Assembly (NCBI RefSeq): GCF_041956535.1
Contig: NW_027192194.1
Coordinates: forward strand, 612,545 to 676,544
Length of the DNA: 64,000 nucleotides
Reading direction: 5' to 3'
Origin: Calcarisporiella thermophila CBS 279.70
Lineage: Eukaryota; Calcarisporiellomycota
Made by a program: the position numbers and the translations under genes. This document shows positions 46,470 through 56,411 of this stretch, in pieces; within the stretch, counting starts at the first letter, position 1, and each line of letters begins with the position of its first letter. The notes under the pieces were generated by a model. That model had not been told where the DNA came from and did not search any database. It saw nothing but the letters and a program-made list of their open reading frames with translations.

Positions 46470-48014
46470 TTAAAGGTGGTTGCCAGAGATGAAGAACCAC
46501 TTATCAATTGAAGGGTCGATGGGAGCAGCCGGCTTCTTTTGCTCCTAGTGGAGGCAAACATGCTCAGTACATGCGCTTTGAACTCAATCAATGGACTATA
46601 TGGCACTTACCTGAGGAATGCGTTTGACGACCTCATCGTCTGCTGCCACCTTGTATGGGCTGTTCTCGACGGACACATTCGAGCTGTTTCAAAAAAGAGT
46701 GAAGAGTATAAGTCTCAAGCAAGGAGGAATCGCGGTGAACGCAAGCAGAATAGGGAGAGTACATACACTTGGATGTCGTATTTCTCGGCCTTGGGGGGGA
46801 TCGCGCCCGTAATCAGGCGTTTCCACGCCTCGTAACATTCATTGATCACGTCGAGGGCGTATTTCTGTAGGCGGCGAAGTATAGATTAGCAGGGCTCCCT
46901 CGGGCATAGGGTTAGAAACGCATTACCTTGTTCTTAGCCTCGCCGCTGAAAGCAAACTGATTCTCGGGCTTGCCATCGGGGATCTTGTAAATGCGGAACC
47001 ATTCGTTCGTGGCGCGAATCAGTCCAGGGAGGTGGCGCTCAACATCCTCGATGTCTATAGAATCATGGGTTAATATGCGCAAATCAGAGCCACACATGGA
47101 AGAGATGATGGCTACCATTGAGCTTGTTTGCAAGTGGGTCGTTGACATCAATCACGATCACCTTCCAGTCGGTTTCACCTGTAAGATCAAACGGAGCGCA
47201 TTAGATTGTATGTGCATTACAACACTCAAACGCGCATGGGCTAACCTTCATCCAGCAGAGCCATAACTCCAAGCACCTTGACCTTCTTAATCTGCCCAGT
47301 ATATCCAACTTGTTCACCAATTTCGCACACATCGAGGGGATCGTTATCACCGCGGGCCTTGGTTTCGGCATGAATATGGGTAGGGTCTTCCCAAGTCTAT
47401 GCCGCCGAATGCAGAGCAAGAGCGAATTAAGTATGTATACCCCCAACTGTAGACCATACACATTGAAATTATACCTGAGGGAATGCTCCGTAGTTCCAGA
47501 TATATCCGTGGTGAGGGAAGCAGTTGCGGACATAGCGAAGCTTGCCTTTCTTGATATCCTGCTTGATAGGGTTGAAAGGCTCGTCCTTCGAGATCTGCGT
47601 ACCGATAAATGGCGGAATGAGATTAAATGAATGAAAACAATTCATCATCATCATGATTTTACCTCAAGCTTGGCATTGGACCAGCGGGGAATCTCAACAA
47701 TCATGTTGAAGATATTCTTCTCCTTGTCAGCATACAAAGGGATATCGTGGAACGGAGAAACGGGGGTACCATTCTTTTCTAAAGTTATAAATGCATCGAA
47801 TGTAAATTAATCAATTCAGTGAGGCTAATTAGAATCATCGTTCTAATACATTACCCAAGTAGACACGGTGCTCTATGGTGTTGGCGGCACCAACTAGACG
47901 TGGTTTGAATTCAGACATTGTTCGGTGAATAAGTGATGAGCTTGCGCGCGAGAGGGAAACACGTGAAGCGAATAAAGAAGTACGAGATGATGGTGCAAGA
48001 ACCGAGGTTAACAT
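46470..48014 (-). CDS. IPP1: Inorganic pyrophosphatase with a possible mitochondrial leader
   Basis: Nine exons (48014 or 47918 to 47855, 47778-47663, 47594-47475, 47396-47246, 47178-47116, 47054-46927, 46864-46767, 46683-46611, 46544-46470) encode a family I soluble pyrophosphatase that hydrolyses diphosphate to two phosphates. The metal-binding signature [11 protein letters not shown] is intact and the eukaryotic blocks [22 protein letters not shown] and [13 protein letters not shown] are present. From MSEFKPRL the protein is 295 residues, the normal cytosolic length. An in-frame ATG 32 codons upstream adds a leader with five Arg, many Ser and no acidic residue ([18 protein letters not shown]), which looks like a mitochondrial targeting peptide. 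One gene may therefore feed both compartments. Exon 7 uses the GTATGT donor; the GTGTAT donor two bases earlier would break the frame. Confidence 0.94.
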
Positions 48015-48178
48015 CAATCCAAAACGCAGGCCCTGATTTATTATTGAAGCAACAAATTTTGTAATCAGTTCGGTACGGGTAACTGCTGCGCCTTGATTAA
48101 GCAATTTCGCTCAAGGCAAAAAAAAAACATATTTGGATCGCTTCCATAAGCGTGGATGAAAGCAAACATCGCTGCTCG
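48015..48178. promoter_or_regulatory. Bidirectional promoter: pyrophosphatase and TCO89-like gene
   Basis: The upstream pyrophosphatase ATG (leftward) and the first ATG of the rightward gene are 164 bases apart, so both core promoters and leaders share this interval. An A run at 48119-48127 is the only striking sequence. Confidence 0.5.
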
Positions 48179-49312
48179 ATGACAGATTCAAAATCAAGAG
48201 ACGATTCAAACGCGACCAATGAGCCGGGCAACGCGGAGACTAAAATCAAGAAAAAGTTCGTCGTTGGAGATGACGACGATAGCGAGGCAACTCCCGAACA
48301 ACCAATGAGCCGTCCCATGCATAGTGAGAGCAACCCCCGTGGCAGCACTAAACAACGCACATCTTCTCCCCCCTCTCCCTCCTCCACGGTGTCATCTGTA
48401 TCCTATTCAGAACACCTCTCACGACGATCACAGCCGACTCTTCCGGCAAGGACGCTGGATTCCGCAATGTCTGTGGACGGTTTCGAAGTATCCCAACTGG
48501 AGCACGTTAATGGTTCGCTTGCCGAAGGAGAAAGAAAAAAATCGGAGGCCCAGGATGATACCAAGCAACAACAGCAGCAGCAGCAAAATCAGCTGGGGGG
48601 AACTCAGCAGGCAGAAGGCCAGGAACAATCGACAGAAGAAAAATCATTACAAAGAGCAGCAAAAGAACAGCAAGATGCCCACGCGGGCAAGGAGCCAGCT
48701 CATCGCACTTTGGTCGGAATCGCCAAACGTCCCAACATTACCCGTCAGAGCTCAGAACCTGTGCCACAAGCGTACCAAGCGTGGAATATTTCACGCACGA
48801 ATGCAAATCGCAAACCCACCAAATCGCATCGTCATCCAATTCGGCCCGACCCTGCCCACCAAAGAAACACCGCATCCTCTACCACTAACTCCGGCGGCCC
48901 AGCTGCCGACACACAAGGCTCTGATCCTACCTCACATAACGCAGGCGACACAGCAACGCCTGCCAATTCTCACCAGCAAGCGCAGAATCTGGTGAGCACC
49001 CCCTCCCAAGAAGATTTCAAACGTGAGCCGTCTCGAACCCCTTCGCCCTCTCGTGTTCCAGATGCACAATCCGGGATGTCCCGTACCCAACAGAAGCTGC
49101 TGTTACAGCGGCAGCATGTTCTTGCGGAAGACCCAAATCATCTAGCTCACCCGCGCAACCAGCGCCTACTTACAAAGGAGATGGAGCGCTTGAATCGTGA
49201 GTACGCATGTTTGCGCCGCTTTGAAGACCCATTGCTCGAGTCTTTACAACGGTGCTTTGCCAGAAAACAGCAGCCTAATGTGTCCCATCAAGTGTCTTCA
49301 AGAACCTTATGA
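48179..49312 (+). CDS. Disordered protein with TCO89-like C-terminal motif
   Basis: A single exon of 377 residues, almost all low-complexity Ser/Thr/Pro/Gln, with a run of seven Gln near residue 131 (interrupted by Asn after). Only the C-terminus looks conserved: SRTQQKLLLQR near residue 300, followed after a loop by RLLTKEMERLNREYACLRRF and a final DPLLESLQRC. This pattern recalls the conserved tail of fungal TCO89-type subunits of TORC1, which sit on the vacuole and mediate growth signalling. That identification is from memory of the motif and only moderately sure. The frame is open upstream of the ATG to a GTG at 48152. Confidence 0.5.
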   Translation: MTDSKSRDDSNATNEPGNAETKIKKKFVVGDDDDSEATPEQPMSRPMHSESNPRGSTKQRTSSPPSPSSTVSSVSYSEHLSRRSQPTLPARTLDSAMSVDGFEVSQLEHVNGSLAEGERKKSEAQDDTKQQQQQQQNQLGGTQQAEGQEQSTEEKSLQRAAKEQQDAHAGKEPAHRTLVGIAKRPNITRQSSEPVPQAYQAWNISRTNANRKPTKSHRHPIRPDPAHQRNTASSTTNSGGPAADTQGSDPTSHNAGDTATPANSHQQAQNLVSTPSQEDFKREPSRTPSPSRVPDAQSGMSRTQQKLLLQRQHVLAEDPNHLAHPRNQRLLTKEMERLNREYACLRRFEDPLLESLQRCFARKQQPNVSHQVSSRTL

Positions 49313-49840
49313 AAAGGCGCCCCCCTTCTCTATTATTTTTGTCTTAACCCCTACTAATTGTAATAATTCTTTTCCGCTTTTTCTGTATTAAAGGATGGAT
49401 GTCTATCTAATTATTTCAACCGTGATTTTTATTGCCACCCCTCTTTTCTTTTCCGCCCTCTCCCACCTGTATCATTAGAATGTTTGTGTTATACTCCCGC
49501 TGCCAACGCAAAAGGATCTCGAATTCTTTTTGTGGTGCAGGGAATAAAGAAATACTTTTGAACGATATTTCATTCAAAAATCAACCAGCCAATACATCCA
49601 TTGCAAAAACAAATAAAAAATAAACAAAACATAGTGTCATTTTTTAAGAACCATAAAAATAGACATGGAATATAAAAGAAAAAATTGAATGAAGAGCTCT
49701 AATCTCCAAAGATAGAAAACAAAAGATATTTCTACAAATAGAAAAAGGAAAAGGAGAAGGGGAGGGGGGGGTGGGGAGGGTGGAGAGAAAATATTTGCTA
49801 AAGAAAGAGAAGATTAAAAGGACTTTGTATAAATGGTTGT
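49313..49840. other. Convergent intergenic region
   Basis: AT-rich 3' flanks, with a G-rich stretch at 49755-49792 on the + strand. No gene is seen. Confidence 0.45.
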
Positions 49841-50932
49841 TTAGCCAAGTATCTTCGCCAGCCCCTCCTTCTGGCTTTGGGTCAAATTCTTAGGGAATTT
49901 CACGTTATAGGTAACGATCAAATCTCCCTTGCGGCCTGTCTTGGAACTTGGCATACCTTCGCCACTGAGCCGCGTTTCCTGGCCAGGCTGCACCACCGAC
50001 GAGGAGGACACGGCCAAATTGCGTCCGTCGAGAGTCTCCAGCGTCCGTTTGAAACCGGTCAATGCCTCCAACAACGAAAGATCAAGAGTCACCCGTAGGT
50101 TGTCACCGTCGCGCTTGTATACTGAGTGAGGCTTCTCCTCAATCACAAACACAATATCCTGTACTTGCCCATTAGGAAGCTCGTCTCCTTCTCCGGCAAA
50201 ACGGATTTTAGTTCCCGCCTTCCACCCGGGCTTGATGTCGATGGTAAGCACTTTGTCCGTCTTGACCGGGCGCGCCGAAGCCCCATCTAGAATCTGCCGT
50301 GTGACCTTCAACCGGCGAGTCGCCCCTTTGTACAGCTCCTCGAGCGAGCAAGGCAGCGGCCGCTCTACCGACGGGGCCTTACTGGATCCACGCGAAGCTT
50401 GTGGCCGCCTGGCGCCACCCCCTGCGCCAAACATCCCTGGAAAACCGCCGGGCATACCTCCACCAAAATCGTCATCGTCCAAATCCATGCTCATTCCTCC
50501 CATTCCTCCCATTCCTCCTCCCATTCCACCCATACTACTCATCTTGAAAAATTGCCGGAAAATATCCTCAGCACTTGAGGGATGGAATCCTTGCCAGCCT
50601 CCGCCACCAGGCCCGCCCGTAGTAAACGTGAACGTTTCTCCGCCTGGGAAAAATCCGCGGCCAGGGAATCCGCCGCCACCAGCACCGCCGCCAGGGGGTA
50701 TCCCGCCCTTGAGACCCTCTTCCCCGAACTGATCGTATATCGTGCGCTTTTGTTTATCGCTTAATACTTCGAATGCTTCGCTAATGTCCTGAAACTTCTT
50801 CTTGGCTGCTTCCTGATTATCCTTGTGACGATCGGGATGCCATTTTAACGCTTGTTTGCGATAGGCTTTTTTGATTGCGTCTTCGTCTGCATCTCGTGGG
50901 ACTCCTAGGATCTGGTAATAGTCTTTACCCAT
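49841..50932 (-). CDS. Type II Hsp40 co-chaperone (Sis1/DNAJB1-like)
   Basis: An intronless frame of 363 residues, unusual among its intron-rich neighbours. The J-domain (residues 4-70) has the Hsp70-activating HPD ([10 protein letters not shown]). A Gly-rich linker and then a Gly-Met-rich segment ([22 protein letters not shown]) follow, and the protein ends with two beta-sandwich client-binding domains ([30 protein letters not shown]). No zinc-finger Cys cluster is present, which makes it type II. It would stimulate the ATPase of cytosolic Hsp70 and help handle unfolded or aggregated clients. Lack of introns is common in heat-shock genes and fits inducible expression, though no heat-shock element was identified. 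Confidence 0.95.
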   Translation of the reverse strand: MGKDYYQILGVPRDADEDAIKKAYRKQALKWHPDRHKDNQEAAKKKFQDISEAFEVLSDKQKRTIYDQFGEEGLKGGIPPGGGAGGGGFPGRGFFPGGETFTFTTGGPGGGGWQGFHPSSAEDIFRQFFKMSSMGGMGGGMGGMGGMSMDLDDDDFGGGMPGGFPGMFGAGGGARRPQASRGSSKAPSVERPLPCSLEELYKGATRRLKVTRQILDGASARPVKTDKVLTIDIKPGWKAGTKIRFAGEGDELPNGQVQDIVFVIEEKPHSVYKRDGDNLRVTLDLSLLEALTGFKRTLETLDGRNLAVSSSSVVQPGQETRLSGEGMPSSKTGRKGDLIVTYNVKFPKNLTQSQKEGLAKILG

Positions 50933-51308
50933 GTTTATCTATATATTAGTACGCCTAACTAGTTTCTGCTGTTGATTTTGTTTCGACGTGATAAAGAAAC
51001 GGTTGGTGAAAGGAAATGGCGATAACGGCGAGTTGTAAAAGCCAAAAAAAGAAAGAATTAAAACAAATGGTTCTAGAGGGAGGCAACTAATAAATAGTTT
51101 TGCCAATTAATGAAAATCAACTCTACGAGGAAAGAACTAAAATCGAACCGTGTGGAAGATAGGCATTAGAATGGCGTTGTGACTGTCTGCAATAGAAGCT
51201 TTGAGAAACACCCAGAATATAAAAAAAATATTCGATAATCCATTCCGACAACTCTATATTTCCTCATACTATACAACAAAGGGTAGCAAAAATTTATTAA
51301 ATGTTCTT
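50933..51308. promoter_or_regulatory. Hsp40 upstream region
   Basis: AT-rich sequence between two leftward genes, holding the leader and promoter of the Hsp40 gene and the 3' flank of mS34. Because the Hsp40 is a chaperone, heat-shock elements (inverted GAA/TTC triplets) were looked for. Triplets such as GAA occur, but no clear three-unit array was found. Confidence 0.4.
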
Positions 51309-52047
51309 CTAATTTTCAAGTAATCTCCACTGGCGTCTTGCTGTCTGCATCAACTTCTTTGGCTTTCCTTCATCTAGCGTTCGCCCTACAAGTTGGAAGA
51401 GTCAGTGTTGAATTATTGGATGGGACGTTGTGTAAGGCCCATGTGAGCATATTAATAATATTAAAAAAGTAGAAATCTATTCACCTTTCCAAACCATGAC
51501 ACCCCACGCCCTACCATGCCGCAAATCCTAAATAAAAATGGAATTTTCGTGAGTTATTATAAGTGAACAGAGGATAGAAGCAAGTGATATGGAAGAGAAG
51601 CTTGGGAAAAAAAAAACCGAACAAATGTTTGCAGAGACATCTGAAAGCATAAATGTAGCATATTCCCGATGTTTAGAAATCAAATTTACCTCCTTCAGCT
51701 TTATCTTTGTGATCTCATAATAGCAATCCTGGAAACCCTTATTGATCCATTTTTGTAGTACCTGTATGAAGAGAACGAAAGACCACCCAAAGTTATTATA
51801 TAATCCAGCATTGACCAAGTACATACAATGCAGCACACGAAGGTGTGTATGTATTATACACTCCTCCCAGGATATAAACTTGTAGATAATTTCGAAAAAC
51901 AAAAGCTCCACATACCACTCGCTGGCCGACTCCAAAATCTTTGTGCGTATTTAGCAACTCGTATAGATTCTTAGGCTTGTACGCAGCCTTTATTATTGGT
52001 AGCGCTGTACCTGTTTTTGCAAGGATCTCCCGTGCGATCGTCGTCAT
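51309..52047 (-). CDS. MRPS34: Mitochondrial ribosomal protein mS34
   Basis: Four exons (52047-51916, 51761-51690, 51527-51485, 51385-51309) encode only 107 residues, which is why no long frame exists. Spliced, it reads NLYELLNTHKDFGVGQRV, then KWINKGFQDCYYEITKIKLK, HGRAWGVMVWKG and a final QWRLLEN. This follows the mS34 family order (DFGVG-x-R-V, YW-x-I-T-x-V, HGKAWG, WK/FKG, QWR at the end). mS34 is a mitochondria-specific small-subunit protein. An in-frame ATG 20 codons upstream (52107) would add a Ser/Tyr/Arg-bearing extension that might aid import. The gene ends of mS34 and of the upstream Csm3/Swi3 gene are only 113 bases apart. Confidence 0.82.
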
Positions 52048-52160
52048 GGATATATAGATCTGATATTGAAAATGCACTTTCGAATAATCTCTCGACAGAG
52101 TAAACATATTTTAAGCCACACTTGTTTTGGAAGCCCGATCAGATTTGGGAGTTTATTATT

Positions 52161-53871
52161 TCACAACTCTTCATCCGAACTAGCTGCACCGTTTACTACG
52201 GAAGACGCTTCCATTTTTCTTCTAAATAACACACTCGAGAGTTTAGAGGCATGAATATCTTTTGATTCTCCTTCGTCCTTAGGGAGGTCCAGCTCCACCT
52301 CGTCTCGCGCATCTGGTTTTTGTCTATCTAGCCTCCCGTTTGAAGAATAAGTTTCACTGCGTGGTATCCGGAATAATCCAGATGTCATATCCACCCCGAG
52401 ATCGTCACGGCTATCCTCTGTCCTGTCTTCCACCATATAATCATTGGTCTGTATTGGCAATTCAGACCCTACTGCCTCATCTGGACTTGATGATCTCGAA
52501 CGAATAAGCCCCCCACGGTCTCTCATTCTACCCAATAAGCTCCTTCTCGCCCCACCTGTCGTGTCATTATATTTCTCGTCTTCACCGAACAGATCCATCT
52601 CCTCTTCAGTCTGGATACTTCCCTTCTCTAAAGGCATATTTCCAAAGAGACCTCCCTTTCCTATAGATCGCTGCTTGATATGTCCAGAACTTGTTTCCAT
52701 GTTTTGCTCCCCCTCATCATCCTCCCTCAACCTCGCGTTGTTTGCATTTAGTTTCTCATTACGGCGCTGAAGAAACTGTGCAAGAGCACCATACCTCCCC
52801 GGCCGTCGAATAAGTTGCTCTTCTTCCTCAGAGTCATTTTCATCATCAGCCAAAAACTGATTGATTTTTGGCCGCCGTTTGGAAAGAGAGGGCATTTTGT
52901 CGTCTGAGAGCTTCGATAATCGATTTCTCTGCGAATGTACTGACACCTACTAGAGCAATTAGAATTCGCCACTAGCAATAAAAGAGAAACAAGACTGACT
53001 TCACTGCTCTCGTTTGTTACTTTGTGAGTATTAATGTTGCTATCAGATGGTGGAATTTCTTCTTCTCCACCTATTTACCATCAATCATCATTAAATAAAG
53101 AGTTGTTCTCTCCTTGCTTAATTCATGCATCATATACCGTAAACAATCCCATTGTTTGACGTTCCACGGATATCCTCGTACCATTGCTCCAATGTGATCT
53201 ATAAGATTTCTTTGGGTCAGTATCTTGAATAGACCTCGTCTCGACCTCCAGTTACCCTGCACCGGTTATGATGGCATAATCTCTCCACTTTACGGACGAA
53301 ATCGCGAAACCGATATTTAGAGAATAACCGGTGCCCCCAGCTCTGGTAAAACCAGATAAGTTTTCTGAGATCTCGTGCCTAAACCGAAAACTTCCATGTC
53401 AATATAAAGCCGCGAAAAGTTCACCCTTGCAATCAAAATACCTCGTGGCCTTTCCCCAAGAACTTGAGAGTTTTTGCATGCGAGCGCAAGAATTGAAGTC
53501 CGTCGTCTGAGAGCAATCTATAGTAAGTGTTAACATTATTATCCTCCTATAACCAATGGCCCATCCTACCTCTCGATGTCTAATTTTGGTCTTGGCTCTC
53601 TTGCTCTCTTAGTATCTACTTTATCCAAGTCATTCTTATTCGATTCATCCTCAGGCATCGGCGCTGGGAGAAGATCCTCTATATTTTTTTGCGTGCCAGT
53701 ATTCTGGTGCTTTTCAGACGTTGATGTAATTTCTTCATCCTCGGGAATAAGGAAATCAAAATTATTAGAGGACGATGGATTGGCGGCGGCAGAAGATTGT
53801 TGCGGCAATGTATTTTCATTATCGTCGATAAAGTAGGTGGGCTCCTGAACTATATCGTTATCGTCGAACAT
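52161..53871 (-). CDS. Csm3/Swi3 (TIPIN) replication-fork protection subunit
   Basis: Six exons (53871-53570, 53517-53442, 53378-53256, 53198-53138, 53070-53000, 52946-52161) encode 472 residues. The Swi3 domain is assembled across three exons: RPKLDIERLLSDDGLQFLRSHAKTLKFLGKGHE, then DLRKLIWFYQSWGHRLFSKYRFRDFVRKVERL (both partly quoted), at about residues 90-180. An acidic N-terminus precedes it and a long acidic, Ser-rich C-terminal region follows. Csm3/Swi3 partners Tof1/Swi1 (human TIPIN with TIMELESS) to stabilise stalled forks in the nucleus. The joining of the C-terminal frame (52946-52161) to the domain exons rests on phase and signals. The exon 5 donor is GTCAGT, the weakest point. 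Confidence 0.82.
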
Positions 53872-54152
53872 GCTGACTAGCAGTAGCGTTGATATCCCAA
53901 AAAAAAAATTACGCGATAAAAATTGGAAATTGACGCGTAAATTGAATTTCAGTAACAAGCCAACATTAATATGATGAATGAAAGTTGCGCCCTATGCTAT
54001 TTTGCTCTGGACTTGAGTTGCAATACACCGTATTTTATATTAAAATAAATGGAAATATAGCTGACAAATTTTCTTAAAAACAAAATGAGTGTATGCAAAA
54101 TTTAAAAAACAGAAGAACAGAAGAGCTAATGAAATTTTTAAGATTGCAACGA

Positions 54153-55232
54153 TTAGGCGTCCACGGTGAAGGCAAGGCCAAACTATAGGGAAGGGAAAAG
54201 TATAAGCACATCTGAGCTCAATCCAACAGGTGATTCCAAAGTGAGGATTACCTTGTGAGCGTTCTCGTTAACACGAGAAGTATCGAACGATCCACCGAGC
54301 GTGACCTTGACACCAGGTCGGAGCAGTTGTGTGTAGGAGAGCCCAAGAATACCATTGTTGTTGACCTTGGCCTATAGCAATCGAAATATTTGCATGTTAG
54401 ATACCACCACTTATTTTGAAAAAAAAAAACCAATGGCCTCGTCACCTTCACAAACGCGTCCTTGTCCAAGAAATACTTGGTGCCGACCTCAAGTGCAACG
54501 TTCGAGTTGGCAGTCTTACTGTCCCACACAGCACGGCCACCAGCCTCAACGGTGGGGCTAACGCGGTGGTAATACGATGCTGAGAACACGCTCAGATTTT
54601 GTTGTGCGTGAAGGGTAAGAGCGTATTCAGGGGTCACGTATCCGATGGCCGTGTTGTATCTCTTTACTTTGCCCTCCTGCACATCATAAGCAACCTCGGC
54701 ACCAGCCAACACACCATCCCGGTACACGACGGCATCAGTGGTGAAAACGGATCCCTTCACCAGATCCAGGTAGCCACGGGTATGCAAGCCACTCTGCTTA
54801 TACACTGCACCAATACGAGCAGTCTTTGCACTGGTAGAAGGCTGCAGTGACGCGTTGATATCGAGCTTCAATCCCTTGCTAAGGTTGTTCTCGAGCTCAA
54901 TTTGGCCCGTGATGAGGTTGGCGGTGTTCCAGGATTCAGTGAAGGAGATACCGTTTTTCGCGTCGGTCCACTTCGTCTTGAGCTCACTGTGGATGGCACC
55001 AGTCTTGGAGTCCTTCGCTCCGTTGACAGTGAAGGTCTTGAAGAAATAGAGATTTTAAGCTTTCACTCTTACTGAAGAGGAATAAGAAAAGTAATCAAGA
55101 AATACATACCACGCCATTAGGAGCGGTGGTCTTAACCTCAAGCTTAACGGCGCCAACGGGGTAATCCTTGCCAAGGAGATCGTTGGAGGCCTTGCCGAGA
55201 TCGGGGTAAGCAATCGGTACGGGCTGAGACAT
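54153..55232 (-). CDS. POR1: Mitochondrial outer-membrane porin (VDAC)
   Basis: Four exons (55232-55110, 55036-54446, 54371-54252, 54182-54153) encode 287 residues, the normal VDAC length. The N-terminal [20 protein letters not shown] helix, SKGLKLD with the GLK triplet found in VDACs and the C-terminal [16 protein letters not shown] with [11 protein letters not shown] identify the family. The protein forms the 19-strand anion channel that passes ATP, ADP and metabolites across the mitochondrial outer membrane. The last exon is only 30 nt (FGLAFTVDA) and is found by its splice site. No odd features are seen. Confidence 0.95.
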
Positions 55233-56411
55233 TTCTTCTAGATCTTGATGAATTCGATGATTTCCGTTAAGAAACAATAGCAGTGTTAAAAAAATCAAGA
55301 TTTTAATAGCGCTCGCTCGAATTTCTTTCGACAGGGGGGGGTCATATTGAAAGCTACCCTCAACACATCCCGCCTAAATAACTACGAATGTTACTGGTTT
55401 TGCTGGACTAGATCTCGCCTTAGAGCTAAAATCCGAAGCGCGTTGTGTTCAAAACCATGCAACCACAGCCCAGGAAACTTAAAAACCTGCTTTCTCCATA
55501 CAGCAGAGATCTCCCCCATGCCGTCTTACTGAATCCGTTTATTGACCCCAGCCACTGAGGGGGCACCATCACCAACGAGCATAGCACGTTCACATAAACG
55601 GCCAGGTCTCCCATTGGATATACTATTGTCTTGTATATCCGCATTTTCTCTACATTGATCGGATAGGCCGTCGAGTTTAGAACTTTTCCCTGGCGTCATC
55701 CGATACTGTGCAAGGGCCATTGGTATGTGAGAGGAGAGCCACATCGTTTGATGTATTTGATATCTATTATTGGGATATGCTTATAAACCAATGGCTATTA
55801 AAAAGGTCAAGAGCACTTTAATACCCAAAATTAAGAAAAGGCCAAAAAATGCCCATGGCAAGGGCGTTTAGAGATGGATATTGTTTTGAAGATCCAATAC
55901 TATGAATATTCTAAGCATGAACAATGAAAGTGCTCTGCTGATATGGTACACAAAGTTAACACATTATAATATATATAGTATGATCAAACGAAACAGCTAT
56001 TTAAAGAATAGCTCCTCTCTTGGTATTCTATAAACCTCATTCAGATTTTTTTTTTTCTTCATGATAGCATTATATGAATTCATTTGCAATAATACACTTG
56101 AGTGCGTTGCTACGACGCAATATTACACTTAGGCCATATGCGATGGGTGGGGCACTCACTTGATATTAGCTCACGCATTTAACACAAGCTCACTGACATA
56201 CGCATCCTTGGTGTATGCTTAATGGCTGATGAACAAGGCGGACTCAAGCACCTTGATTTTTGAAAGGAAAGAAAAGGAGAAGCACGGCTATTCAAGAATC
56301 TACCCTTGGACCTATCTAAAAGATTTTATTAATCTCACTCTATATAAGCACTTTCTCAATCTCAAGTTACAATAGAGTTGCAAACGGGAGGTATTAAATA
56401 GTTTCATCTCT
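55233..56411. other. 1.2-kb intergenic region, tandem genes
   Basis: The region upstream of VDAC holds an 8-G run (+ strand) at 55334-55341, then an AT-rich stretch with two weak frames. It has no recognisable protein similarity, RNA gene or repeat family. It is the longest unexplained gap in the last third of the window. Confidence 0.35.

Noticed and set aside
55347-55744. Small frames (60-72 codons) upstream of VDAC
   Set aside because: They lie on both strands, have no domain and no splice support, and their base composition matches the flanking intergenic DNA.
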